Source of the DNA: Erythrobacter sp.
GTDB taxonomy: Bacteria > Pseudomonadota > Alphaproteobacteria > Sphingomonadales > Sphingomonadaceae
Assembly (NCBI GenBank): GCA_002695185.1
Contig: NZOF01000044.1
Span: 1-9,185 of the forward strand
Direction of reading: 5' to 3'
Length of the DNA stretch: 9,185 nucleotides
Made by a program: the position numbers and the translations under genes. The first letter of the stretch is position 1. Each line of letters begins with the position of its first letter. Under the pieces are notes generated by a model, which was not told where the DNA came from, did not search any database, and worked only from the letters and a program-made list of their open reading frames with translations. Positions 1-6,132 of the stretch are shown piece after piece.

Positions 1-1638
1 CCGCCGCATCACGACATCTATTCGATCGAGGATCTGGCGCAGCTGATCCACGATCTGAAGAACGTCCAGCCCGAAGCGCGCATTTCGGTAAAACTGGTGA
101 GCGAGGTCGGCGTGGGCACGGTTGCCGCTGGCGTATCCAAGTCCAAGGCCGACCATCTGACCATCTCGGGCTATGAAGGCGGCACGGGTGCCAGCCCACT
201 GACCAGCCTGACGCATGCCGGAAGTCCGTGGGAAATCGGCCTTGCCGAAACTCAGCAGACACTCCTCCTGAACGATCTGCGCAGCCGCATCGCGGTGCAG
301 GTTGACGGGGGCCTTCGCACGGGCCGCGATGTCGCCATTGGCGCGCTGCTGGGGGCGGACGAGTTCGGCTTTGCCACCGCACCGCTGATCGCGGCGGGCT
401 GCATAATGATGCGCAAGTGCCATCTCAACACCTGCCCCGTCGGCGTGGCGACGCAGGATCCGGTGCTGCGCAAGCGCTTCACCGGCACGCCCGAGCATGT
501 GATCAATTACTTCTTCTTCGTTGCCGAGGAACTGCGCCAAATCATGGCCGAGATGGGCTTCCGCACGGTCGAGGAAATGGTCGGCCGGGTGGACAAGCTC
601 GACATGCGCCGCGTGCGCCGTCACTGGAAGGCGCATGGCGTCGATCTGAAGCGCATCCTGCACGAAGTTCCGCTGAAGGAAGGCCAGCTCCCGCGCCATA
701 CCGAAGCGCAGGACCATGGCCTCGGCGCGGCAATGGACGTCGAGCTGATCGAAGCCTGCAAACCCGCCATCGAAAGCGGGCAGGCGGTCCAGATCAGCCG
801 GTCGATCCGCAATGTGAACCGCACTGTGGGCGCCATGCTGTCGGGCCGCATTGCCGAGGCATATGGTCATGACGGCCTGCCCCAGGACACCATCCGCATC
901 GACCTGACCGGGGTCGCGGGCCAGAGCTTTGGCGCGTGGCTCGCCCATGGCGTAACGATGAGCCTCACCGGCGATGCCAATGACTATGTCGGCAAGGGCC
1001 TGTCGGGCGGGCGGATCGTGGTGAAGCCGCCGCAGGATGTCAGCCGTGACCCGACCGACAACATCATCGTCGGCAACACCGTGCTTTATGGCGGGATCGC
1101 GGGCGAAGCCTATTTCGCCGGCGTTGCGGGCGAACGGTTTGCCGTGCGCAACTCGGGCGCGGTCGCCGTGGTCGAGGGCACGGGCGACCATGCGCTGGAA
1201 TATATGACCGGTGGCGTGGTCTGTGTGCTGGGCAAGACCGGGCGCAATGTGGCTGCCGGAATGAGCGGGGGGATCGCCTATGTCTACGATCCCGATGGCA
1301 AATTCACTCAACTGGTGAACCATGCGCAGGTTGACATTCTCGATGTGAAACCGGGTGATGGAGAAGGCGCGGAAAAGAGCTGGGGCACCCCGCAACAGCG
1401 CGCTGTCAGCGTGGAAAACCCCGGAATGGGCGATCCGCTTTACCATGATGCCGAGCGGCTTAAGGTTCTGGTGGAACGCCACCACCTCCATACCGGATCG
1501 GCCCGCGCCAAGGCGCTGCTGGACGATTGGGCCAACCAGCTGAAAAACTTCCGCAAGGTGATGCCGCGGGATTACGCAAAGGCGCTGAAGGCACTCGAAG
1601 ATGAGCGCGAGAGCGCGGCCATGGAAGCGGCGGAATGA
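1..1638 (+). CDS. gltB: Glutamate synthase [NADPH] large (alpha) subunit, C-terminal 545 residues; 5' end outside window
   Basis: The reading frame is open from base 1, so the gene enters from the left; about 545 of the roughly 1500 residues usual for GltB are present. GltB transfers the glutamine amide nitrogen to 2-oxoglutarate, making glutamate with electrons from GltD. The visible part starts in the FMN-binding synthase domain ([12 protein letters not shown], then [10 protein letters not shown] and [11 protein letters not shown]). The [3Fe-4S] cluster cysteines follow at fragment residues 134, 140 and 145 (C-x5-C-x4-C, ending CHLNTCPVG). The remainder is the C-terminal GXGXG beta-helix domain, with glycine-rich repeats such as [14 protein letters not shown] and [10 protein letters not shown]. 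The gene ends normally in TGA with no frameshift. The glutaminase and central domains lie upstream. gltD follows after a 163-bp spacer mostly made of a palindromic repeat. Identification is secure. Confidence 0.97.
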   Translation, partial: PPHHDIYSIEDLAQLIHDLKNVQPEARISVKLVSEVGVGTVAAGVSKSKADHLTISGYEGGTGASPLTSLTHAGSPWEIGLAETQQTLLLNDLRSRIAVQVDGGLRTGRDVAIGALLGADEFGFATAPLIAAGCIMMRKCHLNTCPVGVATQDPVLRKRFTGTPEHVINYFFFVAEELRQIMAEMGFRTVEEMVGRVDKLDMRRVRRHWKAHGVDLKRILHEVPLKEGQLPRHTEAQDHGLGAAMDVELIEACKPAIESGQAVQISRSIRNVNRTVGAMLSGRIAEAYGHDGLPQDTIRIDLTGVAGQSFGAWLAHGVTMSLTGDANDYVGKGLSGGRIVVKPPQDVSRDPTDNIIVGNTVLYGGIAGEAYFAGVAGERFAVRNSGAVAVVEGTGDHALEYMTGGVVCVLGKTGRNVAAGMSGGIAYVYDPDGKFTQLVNHAQVDILDVKPGDGEGAEKSWGTPQQRAVSVENPGMGDPLYHDAERLKVLVERHHLHTGSARAKALLDDWANQLKNFRKVMPRDYAKALKALEDERESAAMEAAE

Positions 1639-1653
1639 TGCATAACCACACTC

Positions 1654-1779
1654 CGTCATTGCGAGCGCAGCGAAGCAATCCATCTACACATGGCTCTGGG
1701 TGTTGCATCGCTGGACGATGGATTGCCGGGTGGCCCTCCGGGCCGTCTTCGACTCCGCCTGCAGCTCCTCGCAATGACG
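1654..1779. repeat. Palindromic intergenic repeat between gltB and gltD, sphingomonad-type
   Basis: Perfect 12-bp outer arms CGTCATTGCGAG (1654-1665) and CTCGCAATGACG (1768-1779) enclose perfect 10-bp inner arms GCAATCCATC (1675-1684) and GATGGATTGC (1717-1726). The left half reads continuously from outer to inner arm through CGCAGCGAA. The right half has about 40 extra bases between its inner and outer arms, including a small hairpin GGCCC-tcc-GGGCC (1732-1744), so the element looks mosaic. Two bases after the right arm comes a T-rich run (TTTTGTTT, 1782-1789). The arm sequence resembles dispersed intergenic repeats I recall from sphingomonad genomes; that family assignment is from memory. 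It has no coding content. As RNA it would place a large foldback between two cotranscribed genes. Confidence 0.85.
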
Positions 1780-1801
1780 ACTTTTGTTTGGGATTCAACT
1801 G

Positions 1802-3238
1802 ATGGGCAAGGAAACCGGCTTTCTCGAATACGAGCGCGAGGATCGCACCTACATCGATCCCGAAGAGCGGCTGAAGAGCTACAAGGAATTCGTGATCCCG
1901 CACGACAAGGGCGCGCTGCAGAAGCAGGCCGCGCGCTGCATGAATTGCGGAATCCCTTACTGCCATAACGGCTGCCCGGTGAACAACATCATCCCGGACT
2001 GGAACCACCTCGTCTATGAAGACGACTGGAAGAATGCGCTCGAGGTCCTGCATTCGACTAACAATTTCCCGGAATTTACCGGCCGTATCTGCCCCGCCCC
2101 GTGCGAAGCGGCGTGTACGCTGAACATCGTCGATGCGCCGGTGACCATTAAAAGCATCGAATGCGCGATCATCGACCGCGGCTTCAAGGAAGGCTGGGTG
2201 AAGCCTCAGCCAGCTGAAAAGCAGACCGGCAAATCGGTCGCCGTCATCGGCAGCGGGCCTGCAGGCCTTGCCGCGGCGCAGCAGCTGGCGCGAGCTGGCC
2301 ACGCCGTGACCGTGTTCGAGAAATCGGACCGGATCGGCGGGTTGCTGCGCTATGGCATCCCCGACTTCAAGATGGAAAAGCATCTCATCAACCGCCGCGC
2401 GGTGCAGATGGAAGCCGAAGGCGTCCAGTTCCGCACCTCCAGCGAAGTGGGCGTGGAAGTCAGCTTCGAGGCGCTGAAGGAGAATTTCGACGCCGTGGTC
2501 CTGGCGGGTGGCGCGGAAGAAGCGCGCATGCTCGATATCCCGGGCGCGGAGCTGCCCGGCGTGCGGCTGGCGATGGAATTCCTTACCCAGCAGAACAAGC
2601 GCAATGCGGGCGACGACGAAGTGCGTGCCGCCCCGCGTGGCAGCCTGACCGCGACGGGCAAGCATGTCATCGTGATCGGCGGCGGCGATACGGGTAGCGA
2701 CTGCGTGGGCACCAGCAACCGGCAGGGCGCGGCCAGCGTGACGCAGCTCGAGATCATGCCCAAGCCGCCGGAAAAGGAAGACAAGGCGCTGACTTGGCCC
2801 GACTGGCCGCTGAAGCTGCGCACGTCTTCAAGCCACGAGGAAGGCGTCGACCGCGACTGGGCCGTGCTGACCAAGCGGGTGGTCGAGGAAGACGGCCGCG
2901 TCTCCGGCCTCGAATGCGTTCGGGTCGAGTGGAAAGACGGGAAATTACAGGAAGTTGAGGGGACCGAGTTCACGCTCAAGGCCGATCTCATCCTGCTGGC
3001 GATGGGCTTTACCGGGCCGAAACGGCGCGGTTTGCTGGACCGGGCCGGGGTGGAACTGGATGGCCGGGGCTGCGTGAAGGCGGATACGCAGCGCTATTGC
3101 ACCAGCGAGCCGCATGTCTTTGCCTGCGGCGATATGCGGCGGGGGCAAAGCCTTGTTGTCTGGGCGATTCGCGAGGGGCGGCAGTGCGCCCGGGCGGTGG
3201 ATCAGGCGCTGATGGGGGTTAGCGAACTGCCGCGTTAG
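1802..3238 (+). CDS. gltD: Glutamate synthase [NADPH] small (beta) subunit
   Basis: This 478-residue flavoprotein oxidises NADPH and passes electrons through FAD and Fe-S clusters to GltB. The N-terminal region carries the conserved cysteines for two [4Fe-4S] clusters: C46, C49, C54, C58 ([13 protein letters not shown]) and C97, C101, C105 (CPAPCEAAC). The FAD dinucleotide fold has G150-x-G152-x-x-G155 ([12 protein letters not shown]) followed by [14 protein letters not shown] residues (here [16 protein letters not shown]). The NADPH fold is near residue 290 ([13 protein letters not shown]), and the C-terminal FAD contact is [17 protein letters not shown]. Length is typical of the family. I chose the ATG at 1802 ([13 protein letters not shown]), which matches the usual N-terminus; a TTG at 1784 would add six residues encoded beside the repeat. 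The only Shine-Dalgarno-like sequence is a weak GGGA at 1790-1793. Cotranscription with gltB is likely but interrupted by the palindromic repeat. Confidence 0.97.
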   Translation: MGKETGFLEYEREDRTYIDPEERLKSYKEFVIPHDKGALQKQAARCMNCGIPYCHNGCPVNNIIPDWNHLVYEDDWKNALEVLHSTNNFPEFTGRICPAPCEAACTLNIVDAPVTIKSIECAIIDRGFKEGWVKPQPAEKQTGKSVAVIGSGPAGLAAAQQLARAGHAVTVFEKSDRIGGLLRYGIPDFKMEKHLINRRAVQMEAEGVQFRTSSEVGVEVSFEALKENFDAVVLAGGAEEARMLDIPGAELPGVRLAMEFLTQQNKRNAGDDEVRAAPRGSLTATGKHVIVIGGGDTGSDCVGTSNRQGAASVTQLEIMPKPPEKEDKALTWPDWPLKLRTSSSHEEGVDRDWAVLTKRVVEEDGRVSGLECVRVEWKDGKLQEVEGTEFTLKADLILLAMGFTGPKRRGLLDRAGVELDGRGCVKADTQRYCTSEPHVFACGDMRRGQSLVVWAIREGRQCARAVDQALMGVSELPR

Positions 3239-3259
3239 GCGGGTCGCCGGACGTGCATC

Positions 3260-3282
3260 GGCGGAGGCCAATCGGGGCCGCC
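3260..3282 (+). terminator. Possible hairpin downstream of gltD (weak)
   Basis: GGCGG (3260-3264) pairs with CCGCC (3278-3282), and CC/GG inside the loop can add two more pairs. It lies 22 bases after the gltD stop, where a terminator is expected, but no T-run follows, so an intrinsic terminator is not demonstrated. Confidence 0.25.
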
Positions 3283-3337
3283 ACACAGTGCCCGCGCGCC
3301 GCCAAAGTGTTCCGGAATAGACGCCGAACACCCTCTT

Positions 3338-3382
3338 GATCGGTGCCGAATGGCCCGTCACCCCCACCGATCGCGGCGGGGG
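3338..3382. terminator. Overlapping inverted repeats in the convergent gltD / WYL-like spacer
   Basis: Two alternative foldbacks overlap here. GATCGGTG (3338-3345) is perfectly complementary to CACCGATC (3365-3372). CCCCCACC (3361-3368) pairs with GGCGGGGG (3375-3382) with one mismatch and a 6-base loop. The position, between two genes that converge and 11 bases past the minus-strand stop, suits a bidirectional terminator. Neither side has a clear T-run, so this is a candidate only. The rest of the 154-bp spacer shows nothing recognisable. Confidence 0.3.
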
Positions 3383-3392
3383 AGGCGTAATC

Positions 3393-3713
3393 TCAGTCGA
3401 GCGCGACGATCACCTGATCGCCTTCGCGGACCGGGGCGCAGGCTTCGGCCGGGATGGGCTCGAAATTTTCGCCGGTCAGGGCGATTTCCGACAGGCCGTC
3501 GATCTTGAAATAACCCAGCGCCGGATCTTCATCGACGCGGCGGCTCTTGTTCGGATTGACCGCGCCCAGATAGAAGGCGTTGTTGCGCAGGACGATCTGG
3601 TGCGGCGCCAGAGTCAGCGGGCTGGAATTGTAGGTGGCGCTGACCATGGTGCGTTCGCGCATGGCTTCACCCAGCACCGCCTGGACGAATTCGAAAGAAG
3701 ATTGATGCTGCAT
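3393..3713 (-). CDS. Small protein resembling a stand-alone WYL-like (SH3-like barrel) domain; function unknown
   Basis: A protein of 106 residues starting MQHQSSFEFVQAVLGEAM. After a short helical N-terminus, the centre reads like a WYL domain strand pattern. MVSATYNSSPLTLAPHQIV looks like the first strands with the proline-histidine turn; NNAFYLGAVNP resembles the region around the W-Y-L motif; ALGYFKIDGLSEIAL resembles the closing strand and short helix where WYL proteins have FxLdRI. No helix-turn-helix, signal peptide or membrane segment is visible, so it is not a classical WYL transcription factor. WYL domains are generally thought to bind ligands or nucleic acid; whether this one does is unknown. 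The start is uncertain: an in-frame TTG at 3752 would give 119 residues, but the ATG at 3713 fits the fold better; neither has a good Shine-Dalgarno. It lies 77 bp downstream of ung on the same strand. The gene is supported by coherent protein character; the family call is tentative. Confidence 0.7.
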   Translation of the reverse strand: MQHQSSFEFVQAVLGEAMRERTMVSATYNSSPLTLAPHQIVLRNNAFYLGAVNPNKSRRVDEDPALGYFKIDGLSEIALTGENFEPIPAEACAPVREGDQVIVALD

Positions 3714-3790
3714 TGCACAAAACCACACTATTCCCGGCGGAAATGCAATCAAGAATGTTAGCGGTCACAATCTTTCGTGTATCAGGAAAT
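3714..3790 (-). promoter_or_regulatory. AT-richer leader between ung and the WYL-like gene; possible promoter
   Basis: This 77-bp spacer is visibly richer in A and T than the surrounding genes, as alphaproteobacterial promoters often are. Read on the minus strand it contains TTGATT followed 16 bases later by TAGTGT, a weak -35/-10-like pair just ahead of the chosen ATG. No clear operator or strong Shine-Dalgarno is seen. It may equally be only an intra-operon spacer after ung. Confidence 0.25.
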
Positions 3791-4474
3791 CTATAGCGCC
3801 GCCCAGTCGACCTTGCCCCGCCCGTGCTGGGTGAGGAATTCATTGGCCCGGCTGAACGGTTTCGACCCGAAAAACCCGCGGTGCGCCGACAGCGGGCTGG
3901 GATGGGGGCTTTCCACCACCAGATGCGGCCCGCCTTTCAGTTCCGCGATCCGTTTCGCCTTGGCCTGCGCATGGCTGCCCCACAGGATGAAGACGCTGGG
4001 CACATCGCGCGCCGCCACTGCCGCCACGCAGGCATCGGTGATCGCATCCCAGCCGCGCCCCGCATGGCTCCCCGCCTGCCCCTGCTCCACCGTCAGCGTG
4101 TTGTTGAGCAGCAGCACGCCCTGCCGCGCCCAGCCGGTAAGATCGCCGCTTGCCGGGGCATCGACCCCCAGATCGGCCGCCAGTTCCTTGTAGATATTGC
4201 GCAGGCTGGGCGGCAGCTTCACGCCTTCGGGGACCGAGAAGGACAGGCCCATCGCCTGCCCCGGCCCGTGATAGGGATCCTGCCCCAGGATCACGACCTT
4301 CACCTTGTCCAGCGGGGTCAGCTCCAGTGCCTTCAGCCTCGTGCCGCGCGGCGGATAGACCACGGCGCCGCCATCTTCCTCGGCCCGCAGCCAGCCGCCC
4401 AGCGCGCGCGCTTCTGCCGTCGCCAGAACGGGGTCGAGGGCGGGTTTCCAGCTAGCGGGCACATGGTCTGTCAT
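3791..4474 (-). CDS. ung: Uracil-DNA glycosylase, family 1
   Basis: The 227-residue enzyme removes uracil from DNA, where it arises by cytosine deamination or dUMP incorporation, starting base-excision repair. All family-1 motifs are present in order. The water-activating loop GQDPYHGPGQA covers residues 64-74 with catalytic Asp66 and His69. LLLNNTLTVEQGQAGSH follows in the middle, then VFILWGSHAQ. The DNA-intercalation loop HPSPLSAHRGFFG begins at the conserved His191. Length matches the family (about 220-230). The start is ATG at 4474 (MTDHVPASW); the upstream bases are G-rich without a canonical Shine-Dalgarno. It is divergent from rnd, and their shared upstream region contains an inverted-repeat element, so ung promoter sequence may be limited to about 70 bp before that element. 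Confidence 0.97.
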   Translation of the reverse strand: MTDHVPASWKPALDPVLATAEARALGGWLRAEEDGGAVVYPPRGTRLKALELTPLDKVKVVILGQDPYHGPGQAMGLSFSVPEGVKLPPSLRNIYKELAADLGVDAPASGDLTGWARQGVLLLNNTLTVEQGQAGSHAGRGWDAITDACVAAVAARDVPSVFILWGSHAQAKAKRIAELKGGPHLVVESPHPSPLSAHRGFFGSKPFSRANEFLTQHGRGKVDWAAL

Positions 4475-4549
4475 GCCCCGCTGTTTGCCCCCGCAAGCGC
4501 GACAGTGCCAGTCGCCCCTTTCCTACAATCCCCAATCGGCCTTGGGTTC

Positions 4550-4568
4550 GGAGGGGGAACTGGCAATG
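4550..4568 (+). promoter_or_regulatory. Shine-Dalgarno and in-frame ATG inside the element's left arm (alternative rnd start)
   Basis: GGAGG at 4550-4554, within a G-rich run continuing to 4557, precedes an ATG at 4566-4568 by 11 bases. This ATG is exactly 85 codons upstream of, and in frame with, the rnd ATG at 4821, and no stop codon intervenes. By contrast the rnd ATG at 4821 has no purine-rich ribosome site directly before it. Use of this start would give a 290-residue fusion. The spacing is a little long, so function is uncertain. Confidence 0.45.
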
Positions 4569-4607
4569 GCCCTGATCGGTCACAGCCGGCCAGAGGCAAG
4601 GAGTGTA

Positions 4608-4638
4608 GCGCAGTCGCTTAGACAACTAAGCGCAAGCG
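4608..4638. repeat. Hairpin inside the element
   Basis: CGCTTAG (4615-4621) and CTAAGCG (4626-4632) form a perfect 7-bp stem with loop ACAA. The stem continues past a 3x3 internal loop with CGC (4609-4611) against GCG (4636-4638). Shortly after, at 4651-4670, is an imperfect tandem 10-mer (TGTGGTCGGC then TGTGGTCGAC). Confidence 0.65.
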
Positions 4639-4683
4639 AACGAAGCCGCATGTGGTCGGCTGTGGTCGACCGCGTAGCGGCGG

Positions 4684-4771
4684 GCGTAATCGGCTCTGGC
4701 GCCTCGTCACCCGTCGCGCACGATGAACGACATCGCTTTCTCCTCATTCCTAGCTCCAAAGCCGATTACGC
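4684..4771. repeat. Inner inverted repeat nested in the element
   Basis: GCGTAATCGGCTCTGG (4684-4699) matches the reverse complement of 4756-4771 at 15 of 16 positions. The loop contains a perfect small hairpin, CGATG-AACGA-CATCG (4721-4735). The right arm ends only four bases before the element's terminal right arm, while on the left 108 bases separate the two arms, giving a branched, asymmetric foldback. Confidence 0.7.
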
Positions 4772-4820
4772 TCCGTCAGGACCGTTGCCAGTTCCCTCTC
4801 CGAACCCTAAAGCCGCCGAC

Positions 4821-5438
4821 ATGGCAGTTCATTTCCACGAAGAAGACCTCCCCGAAGGCGTCCTCGCCGATGGCCCCGTTGCCGTCGATACCGAGACCAT
4901 GGGCCTCGTCACCACGCGCGACCGGCTGTGCCTCGTCCAGATCAGCGACGGCAATGGCGACGAGCATCTCGTCCGCTTTGCGCCGGACAGCGAGTATGAC
5001 GCGCCCAATCTGCAGGCCGTGCTGGCCGATCCGGACCGGCTGAAGCTGTTCCATTTCGCGCGCTTCGACCTTGCCGCGATCGAATATTACCTCGGCGTCA
5101 CGGCGGCGCCCTGCTATTGCACCAAGATCGCCAGCAAGCTGGTGCGCACCTATACCGACCGCCACGGCCTGAAGAATCTGGTCGAGGAATTGCTGGGCGA
5201 AAACATTTCCAAGGCGCAGCAATCGTCCGACTGGGGCGGGCCCGAACTCAATCAGGCGCAGCGCGACTATGCTGCATCCGATGTGCGCTTCCTCCACCGG
5301 ATGCGCGAAGAGCTCAATCGCCGGCTCGAGCGTGAAGGCCGCATGGAACTGGCGCAGTCCTGTTTCGATTTCCTTCCCACCCGCGCCCATCTGGATATCC
5401 TTGGCTGGGCCGATCACGATATCTTCAGCCACGCGTAA
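4821..5438 (+). CDS. rnd: Ribonuclease D-type 3'-5' exonuclease (DEDDy), short form without HRDC domains
   Basis: From the ATG at 4821 the protein has 205 residues and consists of one DEDD exonuclease fold. Catalytic motifs are visible: Exo I D23-x-E25 (VAVDTETMGL), Exo II Asp83 (HFARFDLAAI) and Exo III Y150-xxx-D154 (DYAASDVRFLH), the tyrosine placing it in the DEDDy class. E. coli RNase D is about 375 residues and has C-terminal HRDC domains; these are absent here, as in many alphaproteobacterial homologues. It is expected to trim RNA 3' ends, for example tRNA precursors. The start is ambiguous: the frame stays open upstream through an inverted-repeat element, with a better ribosome site before an ATG at 4566 (290 residues). 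I prefer 4821 because MAVHFHEEDLPEG fits the family's N-terminus. lptC follows after 25 bp, so rnd-lptC-lptA is probably one operon. Confidence 0.92.
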   Translation: MAVHFHEEDLPEGVLADGPVAVDTETMGLVTTRDRLCLVQISDGNGDEHLVRFAPDSEYDAPNLQAVLADPDRLKLFHFARFDLAAIEYYLGVTAAPCYCTKIASKLVRTYTDRHGLKNLVEELLGENISKAQQSSDWGGPELNQAQRDYAASDVRFLHRMREELNRRLEREGRMELAQSCFDFLPTRAHLDILGWADHDIFSHA

Positions 5439-5463
5439 GGCTTAGCGGAGCAGCAACCCCCTC

Positions 5464-6132
5464 ATGGTGTTCAAGAAGCGCAGGATCGAAACCACGGAGG
5501 CGCAGCAGCTACGCTCGCGCCGCCAGCGTTTCGCTGCGCCGGGTGGCAGCCATGACAAGCTGGTGCGCTTTCTGGCGCGGTTCCTGCCCATGGGGGTGGG
5601 CGTCGTCGCCGCGCTGATGATCATCACCCCGCTGAGCCCGCGCGGCGAAATCAGCTTCCTGCTCGATCGCAACAAGGTGGCGATGATCCAGGAACGTCTG
5701 CGCGTGGATAATGCGCTGTATCGCGGGCAGGATGCCAAGGGCCGCCCCTTCTCGCTGACCGCCGGTGAAGCGGTCCAGCGATCGAGCGTGGAAGGAATCG
5801 TCCGGCTGGACGATCTGGTCGCCCGCCTGCTGATGACCGATGGACCTGCACGGGTAGAGGCGCCCGGCGGGCAATACGATATCAGCGAAGACGTCGTCGA
5901 TGTGAACGGCACCATGCAGATGGCTGCCGCCGACGGTTACCGCATGAGCGCGAGCGGCGTATCGCTCGATCTCAAGAACAAGACGATCGAAGGATCGGGC
6001 GGGGTAGAGGGATCTGGTCCGGCGGGGACCTTCCGTGCCGACCGTCTGGACGGCGATCTCGACCAACGCACTGTTACCCTGTCCGGGAATGCGCGGCTGC
6101 GCATGGAGCCCGGCAAGCTGAGGATGCCATGA
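5464..6132 (+). CDS. lptC: LPS export system periplasmic/inner-membrane protein LptC
   Basis: The 222-residue protein has a basic cytoplasmic N-terminus (KKRR at 4-7, RSRR at 17-20), one membrane segment at about 40-57 (LPMGVGVVAALMIITPL) and a periplasmic domain of repeated beta strands. LptC joins the LptB2FG transporter in the inner membrane and passes lipopolysaccharide to LptA. The strand-rich part includes SFLLDRNKVAMIQERLRVDN, PFSLTAGEAVQRS and a late section (YRMSASGVSLDLKNKTIEGSG) that looks like the LptC/OstA jelly-roll repeats. It is near the usual size or slightly longer (E. coli LptC is 191 residues). The ATG at 5464 has a GGAG 13 bases upstream, a rather distant ribosome site. 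The stop overlaps the lptA start (ATGA). Sequence similarity within this family is low, but neighbourhood and topology agree. Confidence 0.92.
   Translation: MVFKKRRIETTEAQQLRSRRQRFAAPGGSHDKLVRFLARFLPMGVGVVAALMIITPLSPRGEISFLLDRNKVAMIQERLRVDNALYRGQDAKGRPFSLTAGEAVQRSSVEGIVRLDDLVARLLMTDGPARVEAPGGQYDISEDVVDVNGTMQMAAADGYRMSASGVSLDLKNKTIEGSGGVEGSGPAGTFRADRLDGDLDQRTVTLSGNARLRMEPGKLRMP

Larger units (their letters stand above)
4544..4807. mobile_element. 264-bp element with 32-bp terminal inverted repeats, MITE-like or foldback
   Basis: The left arm (4544-4575) begins GGGTTCGGAG and ends CCCTGA. The right arm (4776-4807) is its reverse complement at 29 of 32 positions, with differences at arm positions 11, 24 and 27. 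Complementarity can be extended outward with one bulge (GGCCTT at 4538-4543 against AAAGCC at 4809-4814). Inside are further inverted repeats, a tandem 10-mer and no transposase, which fits a non-autonomous element or dispersed palindromic repeat better than a gene. I see no convincing target-site duplication at the ends. The near-identity of such long arms is very unlikely by chance. Whether it is multicopy cannot be known from one window. An alternative is a structured cis-regulatory RNA leader for rnd. Confidence 0.7.
4475..4820. other. 346-bp divergent spacer between ung and rnd
   Basis: This is the only stretch over 300 bases without an assigned gene. The first 69 bases (4475-4543) are ordinary intergenic DNA and should hold the ung promoter. 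A TACAAT hexamer at 4524-4529 resembles a plus-strand -10 box, but no convincing -35 lies at the right distance. From 4544 to 4807 the spacer is occupied by the inverted-repeat-bounded element described separately, leaving 13 bases before the rnd ATG at 4821. On the plus strand the frame of rnd is open through the whole spacer, back to an ATG at 4473. Confidence 0.8.

Noticed and set aside
1654..1779. The inverted repeat as an insertion sequence or attachment site.
   Set aside because: It has no transposase and no integrase nearby, is only 126 bp long, and matches the style of dispersed non-coding repeats.
1784..1801. A TTG start for gltD adding six residues.
   Set aside because: The ATG at 1802 gives the N-terminus typical of the family, and the extra residues derive from the bases next to the inserted repeat.
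1460..2665. A 401-codon open frame on the minus strand across the end of gltB, the spacer and the first part of gltD.
   Set aside because: It lies antisense to two certain genes, its translation is rich in Arg/Ala/His with no recognisable motif, and long antisense frames are expected in DNA of this GC content.
3336..3761. A 141-codon plus-strand frame opposite the WYL-like gene.
   Set aside because: The minus-strand product looks more like a folded protein (regular strand pattern, balanced composition), while this one does not; only one of the two is likely real.
4473..4565. The farthest upstream ATG in frame with rnd, at 4473.
   Set aside because: It overlaps the ung start, has no ribosome site and lies before the element; the translation is unlike a protein N-terminus. 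The ATG at 4566 is the more plausible alternative.
4651..4670. The tandem 10-mer (TGTGGTCGGC, TGTGGTCGAC) as CRISPR repeats or iterons.
   Set aside because: There are only two adjacent copies with one mismatch and no spacers; this is better explained as part of the foldback element.
4776..5432. A 218-codon minus-strand frame covering rnd.
   Set aside because: It mirrors the codons of a nuclease with intact catalytic residues and has no motif of its own.
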